Source: Bacteroidales bacterium (GTDB lineage Bacteria > Bacteroidota > Bacteroidia > Bacteroidales > P3). Taken from it: a stretch of DNA of 64,000 nucleotides. The stretch spans positions 1-64,000 of the forward strand of contig JAFSQF010000023.1 of assembly GCA_017446745.1 (NCBI GenBank), given 5' to 3'. The position numbers and the translations under genes are program-made. Of this stretch, positions 43,009-51,810 are shown piece by piece. Each line of letters starts with the position of its first letter. The first letter of the stretch is position 1. The notes under the pieces were generated by a model that saw only the letters and a program-made list of their open reading frames with translations, did not search any database and was not told where the DNA came from.

Positions 43009-44250
43009 TTACCATGCCAGCGTTGCGCTATCCTGTTTGTATTCCAAGCCTTTCTCGGGGCGGGCGCAATTGCTGACATTCTGCTGAATGCTGTCGATTT
43101 GCGCCGGGGTGAGAGGCACGCCATTATCCTCGATGAAATGTTTTTTCCAATAGGGGAAGGCGTGAGCCAGGTCGCCGGAATAATAGAAGTCGAAGCCGAT
43201 AGCCCCGAAGGTGTACAGACGGCCGTCGACGCTGATGTGGGAGCCGCCGCAACGCGGTTCGCCATGGGGATGCGACTGCGAGAAGCCCACATTGAAGAGG
43301 GTGCAGAGGATGTCAGGACGGTCCGATATGTCGTATCCCGCGCGGCGCCACTGCAGCATGGTCTGATGAAGTATGCAGCCGGTGTAGATATAAGAATAAA
43401 GGTGATTGCGGTAGTCCACCAACCGGTTGTAGCGTTCCATCTCGTGGTTATCGGTCTCGAAATCGAGGATATTCTCGTAGTGCTTGCCCATGTAGAACTC
43501 CGAGGAGGAGTCTTTCAGATGGTTCTCCACCATACGCGCCGTATGTTCCTTGATGCCGTTGACGCCATAGCTGAACTGAGACTGAACGCTGAGCATCTTC
43601 ACGGGGCCGAGGTATTTTTTGACGATCTCGCGGTTGCTGTTGAACAGACGTATTTGCTCACCCACCAGGCAGGCCACAATGAGGCGCGGTTCCACGCCGG
43701 TGAGCCGACCGGCCTCGATAAGGGCAGCGCTATCCTTCATGATTGAAGGTTTCAGCATCTCCCACTCGGTGGTGGCCATCCAAGGAATCACCGTGGGTCG
43801 CAGCTGCGATTCGCGACCGCGGAACACCTTGTTGAGGTCGGCGAGCAACTCTTTGTAGGCGTCGCTGCTGTCGGTATAGAGCGAGGCGGCGGCAATCATC
43901 CTGTCTACCAGTTTGGGGTCGTCGCTCCGCTCTGCGGCCTCGAGAATCAGATGGGCGTTCTCCGGATAATATTTGCCGAAGGCGGCAAGTTTAATGTACT
44001 GGTCAAGCCATAGCGCATTGCGCTGTTGGGGTGTGAGCTCGGCGTCTTCAAGCTCTTCAAGCTCCGACACCGACATCAGGTAACGGTAGTTGTTGTCCAC
44101 CGCGCCTCTGTTGTTGGTCAGCCCCAGCTTGAACACCGCCCAAGCCCCTATGATGCCGAAACCTGCTAAGGCAAAAAGGTAGACAACAATATTGAACAGT
44201 CTACGCCCGAGAGGGGCCTTCACAGCCTGTTTGGCTTTGGGATTCTGCAT
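43009..44250 (-). CDS. Membrane-anchored protein of unknown function, possible lysozyme-like fold
   Basis: A 413-residue protein. One N-terminal membrane helix (about 17-40, FNIVVYLFALAGFGIIGAWAVF) anchors a periplasmic domain. Residues about 190-260 (AGRLTGVEPRLIVACLVGEQIRLFNSN...SVQSQFSYGVNGIKEHTARMVENHL) have the helix-Glu-helix and SYGVNGIK outline of lytic transglycosylase-like proteins, with Glu in GEQIR placed like a catalytic residue. This is by eye and not strong. The C-terminus has PHGEPRCGGSHISVDGRLYTFGAIG. It lies between nhaD and the polysaccharide genes in the same run. Confidence 0.55.
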   Translation of the reverse strand: MQNPKAKQAVKAPLGRRLFNIVVYLFALAGFGIIGAWAVFKLGLTNNRGAVDNNYRYLMSVSELEELEDAELTPQQRNALWLDQYIKLAAFGKYYPENAHLILEAAERSDDPKLVDRMIAAASLYTDSSDAYKELLADLNKVFRGRESQLRPTVIPWMATTEWEMLKPSIMKDSAALIEAGRLTGVEPRLIVACLVGEQIRLFNSNREIVKKYLGPVKMLSVQSQFSYGVNGIKEHTARMVENHLKDSSSEFYMGKHYENILDFETDNHEMERYNRLVDYRNHLYSYIYTGCILHQTMLQWRRAGYDISDRPDILCTLFNVGFSQSHPHGEPRCGGSHISVDGRLYTFGAIGFDFYYSGDLAHAFPYWKKHFIEDNGVPLTPAQIDSIQQNVSNCARPEKGLEYKQDSATLAW

Positions 44251-44315
44251 TGCTGTGTATCTATGCTTATCGAATTATAAATACTTAAATTCAATCATTC
44301 ATTGTCATTACAACG

Positions 44316-45719
44316 TCAGCAAAGCTGAGGCAGCTGACCGGGTATCCATGCCAAGTCGCGCAGGAACTCCACTTTCTCGAAGAGGGTGACATCCATAGCG
44401 ATGAACACAATAGCACCGGCCACATAGCCAGCCAGGGCCAGGAGGGTGATCTTCTTCAGGTACCAGATGAAGTCAATCTTCTCCATGCCCATCACGGCGA
44501 CGCCGGCGGCGGAGCCGATAATGAGAAGCGAACCGCCCGTACCGGCGCAGTAGGCCAGGAACTCCCAGAAGGGATGGTTCTGAGCGAAGATGACGCCATC
44601 GCCGACATGGGGATACATGCCCTGCACGGCGGCCACAAGAGGAACATTGTCGACAATCGACGAGAGGACACCGATGATGGCGTCGATGAGGAAGAAGCCC
44701 ACCATCTCGTCGCCTATGCTGATATTGAGGAATGTGTCGTTAAGTCCCTGAGCCAGACTGCCCAGGATGCCGGCGACCTTGAGGCAGGCCACAGCCATCA
44801 GGATGCCGAGGAAGAAAAGAATGGTAGGCACATCGACATGCTCCAGGGTGCTGACGGCCGTAGGGAGCTTGATGTTTTCCTTTGAGTATTTGCGGCTTAA
44901 TATCTCGGTGGTGATCCATAGTATTGAGAGGCCGAAGAGCATGCCAAGATAGGGAGGCAGGTGGGTTATGGTCTTGAAGACGGGGACGAAGATCAATGCG
45001 CAGACGCCCATCACCAGCACGATGACGCGGAAACGGTGAGGCACCTGCACGCCCTCCTGCTGCTCGGCGGGGCGCTCGATGTCGCCCTTAAGGGTGCGGC
45101 AGACCAGCCAAACGGGCACGGCCATGCATGCCAAGCTGGCGAAGAGAGTCTTGACGATGATGTTCACCGTGGTGACCTCGCCCTTGATCCAGAGCATGAT
45201 GGTGGTGACGTCGCCTATCGGGCTCCAAGCGCCACCGGCATTGGCAGCGAGGATGACCATGCCGGCATAGAGCCAGCGCTCTTTCTGGTCGGCAATGAGC
45301 TTGCGCAGCAGAGCCACCATGACGATGGCCGTGGTCATATTGTCGAGCAACGCCGAGAGGAAGAAGGTGAGCATGGATATAATCCACATCAACTTGCGTT
45401 TGTCGGTGGTAGTAATCTTGTCGGTGATGATGCTGAAACCCTGATAGTCCTCGATAAGGGTCACAATGGTCATTGCTCCAAGCAGGAAGAAAACTATCTC
45501 CGCCGTCTCGCCAAGGTTCTCAATCAGGTTCGACGACATGAAAGCACGCCATGACTCTATGTCGAGATTCGGATCGTAGGCCATGTGGAAGAATGAGAAT
45601 ATGGCCCACGTCAATACGCCCAGCAAAAGGGCCGTGGCTGTCTTGTTTACTTTCAACGGATGCTCGAGCGCAATGCAGGCATATCCGATGATAAAAATGG
45701 TTACTAATGTTACTACCAT
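44316..45719 (-). CDS. nhaD: NhaD-type Na+/H+ antiporter
   Basis: A 467-residue inner-membrane ion antiporter of the ArsB/NhaD superfamily with 12-13 helices. Marks are the N-terminal ACIALEHPLKVNKTATALLLG, the LSALLDNMTTAIVMVALLRKL segment, ANAGGAWSPIGDVTTIMLW, and in the second half IIGVLSSIVDNVPLVAAVQGMY and AGTGGSLLIIGSAAGVAVMG; the paired DNMT and DNVP motifs carry the ion-binding aspartates. It exports Na+ (or Li+) against protons. It lies 61 bases after yidC on the same strand. Confidence 0.92.
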   Translation of the reverse strand: MVVTLVTIFIIGYACIALEHPLKVNKTATALLLGVLTWAIFSFFHMAYDPNLDIESWRAFMSSNLIENLGETAEIVFFLLGAMTIVTLIEDYQGFSIITDKITTTDKRKLMWIISMLTFFLSALLDNMTTAIVMVALLRKLIADQKERWLYAGMVILAANAGGAWSPIGDVTTIMLWIKGEVTTVNIIVKTLFASLACMAVPVWLVCRTLKGDIERPAEQQEGVQVPHRFRVIVLVMGVCALIFVPVFKTITHLPPYLGMLFGLSILWITTEILSRKYSKENIKLPTAVSTLEHVDVPTILFFLGILMAVACLKVAGILGSLAQGLNDTFLNISIGDEMVGFFLIDAIIGVLSSIVDNVPLVAAVQGMYPHVGDGVIFAQNHPFWEFLAYCAGTGGSLLIIGSAAGVAVMGMEKIDFIWYLKKITLLALAGYVAGAIVFIAMDVTLFEKVEFLRDLAWIPGQLPQLC

Positions 45720-45780
45720 GATGTTATTTAGTTAATTTCGTTAATATGTTTCTTGACATTCGCCTATTCTGGATAGGTGC

Positions 45781-47796
45781 TTATCTGCGCTGTTGCTGTT
45801 TCTGCATGGCCTCGGCCTGTTTCTGCATCTCTTCCAGGCGCTGCTGGAATTTGGACTTCTTCTGAGGCTTGTCTTTGCCGGCGGCCTCGGCCTTGGCCAT
45901 ACGGGCACGCACCTTCTCTTCAGTGGTGACGCCACGGATAATGAACATGGTGGCTATGGAAAGCAGCAGGTTGAAGAAATAGTAGATGTTGAGGGCTGCC
46001 GACTGGCTGTTGAAGATGAAGAGCATCATGAAAGGCATGAAATACATCATGAACTTCATGCCCGGCATCGAGGCCTGGCTCTGCTGCTGCTTCATGGTGT
46101 AGATGGTGTAGACAAACTGCATGGCGAACATCAGCAGGCAGAAGAGGCTGACGTGGTCGCCATAGACCGGGATATTGAACGGCAAGTTGACGATGGAATC
46201 GTAGGTCGACAAGTCGTCGCACCAGAGGAAACTTTTCTGTCGCAGCTCGATCGAGGCGGGATAGAAGCGGAACATGGCATAGAGGATAGGGAGCTGGATA
46301 AGCATTGGCAGGCATCCCGCCATGGGGTTGATACCGGCCTTGCGTTGCAGGGCCGTCATGGCCTGCTGCTTCTGCATGGCCTGTTCCTGCTTGGGGAACT
46401 TCTTGTTGATAGCCTCCATCTCAGGCTGGAGGTGACGCATCACGGCGCCGGTCTTGTAGCTGCTCCAAGTCAACGGCGTGATGATGATACGCAGCAGGAT
46501 GGTGAGGACGATGATGATTATGCCGTAGTTCCATCCGAAGCCCTCAAGGAAGTTGAAGACAGGGATGAAAACGAAGCGGCAGAACCACTGTGTGAGGAAG
46601 AAGCCCCATCCCAGAGGCAGGGTGCGTTCAAAACCGCGGTGCATGTCGCGCAACTCGCGGTACTTGTTGGGTCCGAAATAGAAACCCATGTCGAGCTTAT
46701 AGTCGTCGCTGGTGGCATCGTAGTCCAAGCCCAACGTGCTGCTCATGCTGCAGAGGTAGTTGTCGTTTTTATTGCCCTTATCAGTAGTCACCGCCAGGCG
46801 CTGGGCGTTGCGGAAGCCATCGCCGTCGGACATCAGAATGGCGCAAAAGAACTGCTGTTTATAGGCCACCCATTCCAAGGGGGTGGTGATCTGCTTCTCG
46901 TCGTCGCGCCCGTCCCTCAGGTTGTCGGGGTTGTCCTCTATATTCTTATAATATAAGGTAGTGTAGAACCGCTCGCTATCTTTGTTGCGCGAGGCGTTGC
47001 GCCCTTTCTGGCTACGGTCGTATTGCTCCTGACGGTTCAGAGTGTTTTGCCAACTCAGGGTCAGGTTGGGCGTCACACTTACATTTTTCTGTATATGATG
47101 GAAGTTGACGTCGAAATCCACCTCGTATTTGTCGCCCCACACAACGTAGCAGAACTCCAGATAAGCATCCTTATCTATGGCAGACACGGAATCGTTCGGC
47201 ATAACATAGGCGCGGAAACTGATCGTCACCGAATCACCCTCATTCACTTCGATGTCGGCATTCTCGCCCTGCTCCTTGCCGTCGACAAAGACGGCGAAAG
47301 GCAGCAACTTGGTGTTCACCACGTCGTTGCCGGCGTCGACGAACACTATATCCATATTGTTGGCATTGGGCGTGATGATCTCAAGGTCGGCACTGTCGAA
47401 AGTCTTGTAGTCGTTCAGCACCACACTCTGCACCGAGGCTCCGAGCGAATTGAGGCGCATGTTCATGACGGCGTTGCTCACATGAACGTTGACGACGGGG
47501 TTGCTGTTGTTGACGGAGAATTGCCCCAAGTTGCGTTGCGGGGCCGTCACAATCAGGTTGCCGGCGCTGTCCACCACGCTGTCGACGCCCATCGAGAGCT
47601 GCAGCAGCGAGTCCTGCTCATGAGCCCTACGGGCTTCGGCCATGGCTATGGAATCGGCGCGATAGCGTTCCATATAAGCTATGGAATCCTGGCGCCGCCG
47701 CTCGGCCAGCTCCTCGTCGCTGGGCTTTATCCAGAACATATAACCCAGAAAAATCAGGAAAATCAGTACAAGTCCTATTATCGATTTCTTGTCCAT
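45781..47796 (-). CDS. yidC: Membrane protein insertase YidC
   Basis: A 671-residue insertase with the long form typical of Gram-negatives: first helix (about 5-23), a periplasmic beta domain (about 60-390) and the conserved C-terminal core with five helices (GWNYGIIIIVLTILLRIIITPLTWSSYKTGAVMRHLQPEM, with the conserved Arg in the groove; then MAGCLPMLIQLPILYAMFRFYPASIELRQKSFLW, MFAMQFVYTIYTM, FMPFMMLFIFNSQSAALNIYYFFNLLLS). It ends in a Lys/Gln-rich coiled tail (QRLEEMQKQAEAMQKQQQRR) that may bind ribosomes. Promoter box at 47860. Confidence 0.95.
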   Translation of the reverse strand: MDKKSIIGLVLIFLIFLGYMFWIKPSDEELAERRRQDSIAYMERYRADSIAMAEARRAHEQDSLLQLSMGVDSVVDSAGNLIVTAPQRNLGQFSVNNSNPVVNVHVSNAVMNMRLNSLGASVQSVVLNDYKTFDSADLEIITPNANNMDIVFVDAGNDVVNTKLLPFAVFVDGKEQGENADIEVNEGDSVTISFRAYVMPNDSVSAIDKDAYLEFCYVVWGDKYEVDFDVNFHHIQKNVSVTPNLTLSWQNTLNRQEQYDRSQKGRNASRNKDSERFYTTLYYKNIEDNPDNLRDGRDDEKQITTPLEWVAYKQQFFCAILMSDGDGFRNAQRLAVTTDKGNKNDNYLCSMSSTLGLDYDATSDDYKLDMGFYFGPNKYRELRDMHRGFERTLPLGWGFFLTQWFCRFVFIPVFNFLEGFGWNYGIIIIVLTILLRIIITPLTWSSYKTGAVMRHLQPEMEAINKKFPKQEQAMQKQQAMTALQRKAGINPMAGCLPMLIQLPILYAMFRFYPASIELRQKSFLWCDDLSTYDSIVNLPFNIPVYGDHVSLFCLLMFAMQFVYTIYTMKQQQSQASMPGMKFMMYFMPFMMLFIFNSQSAALNIYYFFNLLLSIATMFIIRGVTTEEKVRARMAKAEAAGKDKPQKKSKFQQRLEEMQKQAEAMQKQQQRR

Positions 47797-47859
47797 ATTG
47801 TATGTATAGTATTATTAATCTGACTGTTGTTACAATTTAAAACATGGAGATTGAATTTG

Positions 47860-47867
47860 CAAAGTTA
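47860..47867 (-). promoter_or_regulatory. -7 box TAACTTTG for yidC
   Basis: CAAAGTTA on the plus strand, 64 bases before the yidC ATG. It is divergent to the TATCTTTG box at 47919. Confidence 0.6.
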
Positions 47868-47918
47868 CACAAATAATTTATATTGAGCTTTTTTTTCTTC
47901 GTTCCGACATTTTTTCTT

Positions 47919-47926
47919 ATCTTTGT
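47919..47926 (+). promoter_or_regulatory. -7 box TATCTTTG for the lipoprotein gene
   Basis: Exact TAnnTTTG match 20 bases before the ATG at 47946. It shows that the upstream TTG-started reading is not translated. Confidence 0.65.
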
Positions 47927-47945
47927 GGCTTCAAAACGGAACATA

Positions 47946-48512
47946 ATGAGACAAAAAAACATCTCTTTATCACTAATAGCCATGGCATTAGCTATGTTGT
48001 TCATTGTAGCATGCAATGGGCGGAATAGCGTGGTTGGCGATTCGGAGGCCACAGATTCCGCTGCCACCGAGGCCACTGCCGACGCTCAGAGCGATTCGGT
48101 GTTGCTCTCCGAAGATATCATCCTCGACGAGATACAATGGCATCTGGACCACGGCAATTATCAGGAGGCCGAGCAATGGCGTTCCCTCCTCCCGCAGCAC
48201 AGGCAAGAGCAGATTGTGGTCGACAAAAAAGAAGCCCCGTCAGAGAGCGGCAGCGCACCCACCAAAAAGGCTAAGTCCTCCTCGACACCAGCCAAGAAAG
48301 CCGCGGCCACATCACAGGGAGGGAAGACCATCTACATCTCCACCTATGGAGCCAACGGCAAAGTGTGGGGGCACGTCCGCATGAACGGCAACACCGGACG
48401 CGGGACCATCCACGACGATGATGAGAACACCCTCACCATCACCGTTACACGCCACGGCAACGAACTTTTCGGCACCGACCAAAACGGTCGCCAATATGTG
48501 TTTAAGCTATAA
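47946..48512 (+). CDS. Small predicted lipoprotein, unknown function
   Basis: A 188-residue protein with a lipoprotein signal (IAMALAMLFIVAC, Cys21). The mature part has an acidic, Ala/Thr-rich spacer (EATDSAATEATADAQSDS), a short helix (DEIQWHLDHGNYQEAEQWRSLLPQHRQ), a Ser/Lys/Ala-rich linker and a C-terminal small beta domain of about 60 residues (GKTIYISTYGANGKVWGHVRMNGNTGRGTIHDDDENTLTI...YVFKL). No family is recognised. The layout suggests an envelope protein with a tethered folded end. Single gene with its own promoter. Confidence 0.7.
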   Translation: MRQKNISLSLIAMALAMLFIVACNGRNSVVGDSEATDSAATEATADAQSDSVLLSEDIILDEIQWHLDHGNYQEAEQWRSLLPQHRQEQIVVDKKEAPSESGSAPTKKAKSSSTPAKKAAATSQGGKTIYISTYGANGKVWGHVRMNGNTGRGTIHDDDENTLTITVTRHGNELFGTDQNGRQYVFKL

Positions 48513-48513
48513 A

Positions 48514-48570
48514 GGCATGCAGGCGTCGCCGCCCACGACAACACTGGTACGCAGACCTCCCCGCCAGCAA
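48514..48570 (+). repeat. Two diverged REP-like units
   Basis: GGCATGCAGGCGTCGCCGCC (48514-48533) and GGTACGCAGACCTCCCCGCC (48546-48565) follow the lipoprotein stop at once. They have the foot and loop of the GGTACGC type with weakened stems. Confidence 0.6.
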
Positions 48571-48621
48571 AAAAATAAACAAATAACATCGAAATAAAAA
48601 ACATTAAAACAACATATAATA

Positions 48622-49473
48622 ATGAAAACAGTACAAGAACTCCAGACCATTGCGCGCCAGGTGCGCCGCGACATACTCCGCATGACAACCTCAGCCAAAT
48701 CGGGTCATCCCGGGGGCTCGCTGGGCACCACCGAATGGTTCGTTGCCATGCATTTCAACCTGCTGCACGAAGACCCGGCCAACTTCACCATGGAAGGCAG
48801 CGGCGAGGATATGCTCTTCGTGTCGCAAGGCCACATCACCCCCGTCATTTATAGCACCATGGCACGCCGCGGCTACTTCCCCGTCAGCGAGCTGGCCACC
48901 TTCCGCAAGTTCGGCACCCGCCTCCAGGGACATCCCTCCACGGCCCACAACCTGCCGGGCATCCGCATGGCCAGCGGCTCGCTGGGACAGGGCCTCAGCG
49001 TTGGCATCGGCGCAGCCTTGGGGAAGAAAATGACAGCCGACAACCACCTCGTCTTCACCATGCACGGCGACGGCGAGCTACAGGAAGGGCAGATCTGGGA
49101 AGCCGCCATGTTCGCCGGTTCAAAGCATGTGGACAACCTCATCGCCACCATCGACGTCAACAACCAGCAAATCGACGGCACAACAACGCAAGTCATGGAC
49201 CTAGCCAACCTTAAGGCCAAGTTCGAGGCCTTCCAGTGGAACGTGCTGTCTATCAAAGACGGCAACGACATGCAGCAAGTGCTCGACGGCATGAAACAGG
49301 CCATAGCCCTTGCCGGACATGAGAAGCCCATTTGCGTGCTCCTCAACACCAAGATGGGCTATGGCGTAGACTTCATGCAGGACACCAACAAATACCATGG
49401 CTCAGTGCTTGGCGACGACGACCTGGCCCGCGCTCTGGCCCAGCTCACCATCACCGAATTGGGCGACTATTGA
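48622..49473 (+). CDS. Transketolase, N-terminal (thiamine-diphosphate binding) subunit
   Basis: A 283-residue half of transketolase. Seen: HPGGSLG, SQGHITPVIYS, LQGHPS..., SGSLGQGLSVGIGAALGKK, and the TPP motif HGDGELQEGQIWEAAMFAGSKHVDNLIATIDVNNQQIDG. It transfers two-carbon units between sugar phosphates in the pentose phosphate pathway together with the C-terminal half. In most genomes with split transketolase the two halves are adjacent; here the partner starts 2.3 kb downstream at 51811. Confidence 0.93.
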   Translation: MKTVQELQTIARQVRRDILRMTTSAKSGHPGGSLGTTEWFVAMHFNLLHEDPANFTMEGSGEDMLFVSQGHITPVIYSTMARRGYFPVSELATFRKFGTRLQGHPSTAHNLPGIRMASGSLGQGLSVGIGAALGKKMTADNHLVFTMHGDGELQEGQIWEAAMFAGSKHVDNLIATIDVNNQQIDGTTTQVMDLANLKAKFEAFQWNVLSIKDGNDMQQVLDGMKQAIALAGHEKPICVLLNTKMGYGVDFMQDTNKYHGSVLGDDDLARALAQLTITELGDY

Positions 49474-49498
49474 TTATCGATAACCGGAAGCTAAAAAG

Positions 49499-50893
49499 TT
49501 GAAACCTCTTAATTTTCTTACCATCCTCCTCTTGTTGCTGGGCGGAGTCACGGCGCATGCTCAAACTGCGCTGCCCGAGCAGCACACCCGTGTGCTTATC
49601 ATCCTCGACTGCTCGCACAGTATGTGGGACCACTGGCAAAGCAACGCCAAAATAAAGGTGACACAGCAAGTGCTGCTGAAATTCCTCGACAGCGTGGCCA
49701 ACCAGCCTAACATCGAAGTGGCCCTGCGTGTGTTCGGCCATCTCAACAAGAACTCCTATGGAACCCGCCTCGAGGTACCTTTCGAGCCCGGCAACAACTA
49801 CAAGATTCAGAGCAAGGTGAAGACCCTCGTGCCCAACGGGGCCTGCACCGCAGCCACAGCACTGTCATCGTCGCTCAACGACTTCCCCCCCCTGCCATCC
49901 AACACGGCAGGCGACCAGCGACAGGCTCGCAACATCATCCTTATCATCACCGACGGCATGGACGACTGCGACGGCAATATCTGCGATGTGGCCCGTCAGG
50001 TGCAGATGAGCGGTGTCATTGTGCAGACCTTCATCCTGGGCATAGGCGACAAGCAGGACTTCCAGCACAGCCTCGACTGCGCTGGCAAATTCATCTACGT
50101 CCCCAGCGAGGAGCTCTACACCCAGACGCTCTACAACATTTTCCGCCTCTCGGGCGAAGAGGCCCGCGTGGTGGTCAACGTCAACGACGAGACCGGCCAC
50201 CTGCTCGAATCCACCGTACCCCTGGCGTTCTACGACAGCCAGACCGGCGTGGTGAAATACAGCACCCTCTGGAGCATCGACAGCCGCTACGAGCCCGACA
50301 CCATGGTGGTAGACCCCCTGGTGAGTTACGACATCACCCTGTTCTCAAGACCTGAGACCCGACTGCGACGACAACAATTCAAGCCTGACTGCATCAACAC
50401 CCTGGACATCAACATCGAACAAGGCTCGTTGGAACTTCACCTCGACGGCAAACGCACCAACTACGTGGTGCCTCAGTACCAGATGCTTGTTTATCGTCAC
50501 GGCAGCACTCAGCTGGTTGGCACCCAATTGCTTGGCGAAAGCCTCAACTACCTGGCGGGGAGCTACAACATCGTGTTGCTCTCCACCCCACCCCTAAGCC
50601 TTGAAGGTGTCAGCGTGTCGCCATCGTCGGCCACCGACCTTTCCATCCCCACCCCTGGCATGGCCAACGTCAGCAAGCCCAAAGAGATATCCTCCGGTGC
50701 TGTCTTCTCGCTGCGAGATGGCGTGATGACCCATGTCTGCGACCTCAATCCTAACAAGGTGAACGAGCGCCTGCTCCTCATGCCAGGCGAATACATCCTG
50801 GTCATCAAACCCCAGAAGACCATTAAGTACCGCAATGTCCGCACCAAACGGTTCGTGATAGAATCGGGACAAACTACGAGTATCGGATTATAA
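49499..50893 (+). CDS. Secreted von Willebrand factor A domain protein
   Basis: A 464-residue protein. Start is TTG 49499, directly on a signal peptide (KPLNFLTILLLLLGGVTAHAQ). The vWA domain (about 30-215) has a complete metal-ion-dependent adhesion site: DCSHS (Asp38), a Thr in NGACTAATA and ITDGMDD. The C-terminal 240 residues are beta-rich with no known family. It may bind proteins or matrix at the envelope. It sits between the transketolase halves and ends 11 bases before the 9-base minisatellite. Cytoplasmic vWA partners of MoxR lack such a leader, so no link to the MoxR gene is implied. Confidence 0.85.
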   Translation: MKPLNFLTILLLLLGGVTAHAQTALPEQHTRVLIILDCSHSMWDHWQSNAKIKVTQQVLLKFLDSVANQPNIEVALRVFGHLNKNSYGTRLEVPFEPGNNYKIQSKVKTLVPNGACTAATALSSSLNDFPPLPSNTAGDQRQARNIILIITDGMDDCDGNICDVARQVQMSGVIVQTFILGIGDKQDFQHSLDCAGKFIYVPSEELYTQTLYNIFRLSGEEARVVVNVNDETGHLLESTVPLAFYDSQTGVVKYSTLWSIDSRYEPDTMVVDPLVSYDITLFSRPETRLRRQQFKPDCINTLDINIEQGSLELHLDGKRTNYVVPQYQMLVYRHGSTQLVGTQLLGESLNYLAGSYNIVLLSTPPLSLEGVSVSPSSATDLSIPTPGMANVSKPKEISSGAVFSLRDGVMTHVCDLNPNKVNERLLLMPGEYILVIKPQKTIKYRNVRTKRFVIESGQTTSIGL

Positions 50894-50904
50894 AACAATT
50901 ATCA

Positions 50905-51039
50905 CCCATCAAACCCATCAAACCCATCAAACCCATCAAACCCATCAAACCCATCAAACCCACCGAACCCATCAAACCCAGCAGACCCACTACGCCCATC
51001 AAACCCATCAAACCCACCGAACCCATCAAACCCATCAAA
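50905..51039 (+). repeat. 9-base minisatellite CCCATCAAA, 15 units, upstream of the four-helix-bundle gene
   Basis: Fifteen contiguous 9-base units, mostly CCCATCAAA, with CCCACCGAA twice, CCCAGCAGA and CCCACTACG. The array ends 11 bases before the ATG at 51050, so it makes up the leader of the gene. Confidence 0.92.
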
Positions 51040-51049
51040 CCCTTTGATT

Positions 51050-51712
51050 ATGACCGACAAGGACTTTATACGGCAAGACAACAACTATCGGACGTTGAAG
51101 GCATTCCGGAAAGCGGAGTGCATCTACGACGTGACGTATTACTTTGCCAACAAGTTCTTGGGCAAGGGCGACCGCACTATAGACCAGATGGTGCAGGCGG
51201 CGCGGAGTGGCAAGCAGAATCTGGCAGAGGGCAACATCGACGGGGTGACATCAAAGGAAATGGAGATCAGACTCACGAACGTCAACCGCGCCTCGCTGCA
51301 CGAACTGCTGTTAGACTACGAGGATTACCTGCGAGTACGCGGCTTGGAGCAGTGGTCTTTCGACGACCCGCGCTGCGTGCAGACGCGTGCCTTTTGCAAG
51401 AAGTATCTGGACTCGGCAGTATATAGGGAAAAGATACAGGACCGCTCCGACGAGACCATCGCCAATATCGCCATCACGCTCATCCATCAGTGCGATGTGC
51501 TCATACGCGGCCTGATAGAATGGCAGAAGCGGCACTTCCTCGAGAACGGAGGAATCAAAGAGGAAATGTACAGAGCGAGGAAAGCTTATAGGGATAGGAA
51601 TGGGTTCAATGGGCAGAATGGGATGAATGGGATGAATGGGCAAAATAGGATGAATGGGTTTAATGGGCAGAATAGGCAGAATGGGCAGAATGGGTTTAAT
51701 GGGCAGCAGTAA
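51050..51712 (+). CDS. Four-helix-bundle protein (23S rRNA intervening-sequence family, suffix type) with Asn-Gly repeat tail
   Basis: A 220-residue protein. Residues about 10-120 match the four-helix-bundle family found in 23S rRNA intervening sequences and in the Avd accessory proteins of diversity-generating retroelements (LKAFRKAECIYDVTYYFANKF, IDQMVQAARSGKQNLAEGN, LTNVNRASLHELLLDYEDYLR). A further helical suffix runs to about 183 (ANIAITLIHQCDVLIRGLIEWQKRHFLENGG). The tail, 184-220, is twelve N-(G/R)-x triplets written by a 9-base repeat. No reverse transcriptase or rRNA is near. It separates the transketolase halves. ATG 51050 follows the upstream array. Confidence 0.8.
   Translation: MTDKDFIRQDNNYRTLKAFRKAECIYDVTYYFANKFLGKGDRTIDQMVQAARSGKQNLAEGNIDGVTSKEMEIRLTNVNRASLHELLLDYEDYLRVRGLEQWSFDDPRCVQTRAFCKKYLDSAVYREKIQDRSDETIANIAITLIHQCDVLIRGLIEWQKRHFLENGGIKEEMYRARKAYRDRNGFNGQNGMNGMNGQNRMNGFNGQNRQNGQNGFNGQQ
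51599..51706 (+). repeat. In-gene 9-base array AATGGGNNN, 12 units, inverted to the flanking arrays
   Basis: Twelve 9-base units (AATGGGTTC, AATGGGCAG, AATGGGATG and so on) code N-G-F/Q/M. The complement of AATGGGTTT is AAACCCATT, which is the flanking CCCATYAAA unit. The in-gene array therefore faces opposite to those at 50905-51039 and 51721-51775. Confidence 0.9.
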
Positions 51713-51720
51713 GCATCTCG

Positions 51721-51775
51721 CCCATCAAACCCATCAAACCCATTAAACCCATAAAACCCCATCAAACCCAATTAA
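51721..51775 (+). repeat. 9-base minisatellite downstream of the four-helix-bundle gene
   Basis: About six units, CCCATCAAA, CCCATTAAA and CCCATAAAA, starting 8 bases after the stop codon and ending 35 bases before the transketolase C-terminal gene. Confidence 0.88.
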
Positions 51776-51810
51776 CTTCAAAATAAAAAACAAAAAAATC
51801 AATTAATAAC

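Noticed and set aside
50902..51084. Minus-strand frame encoding repeated GFDGFD
   Set aside because: Only the complement of the 9-base minisatellite; no start signal or other sequence.
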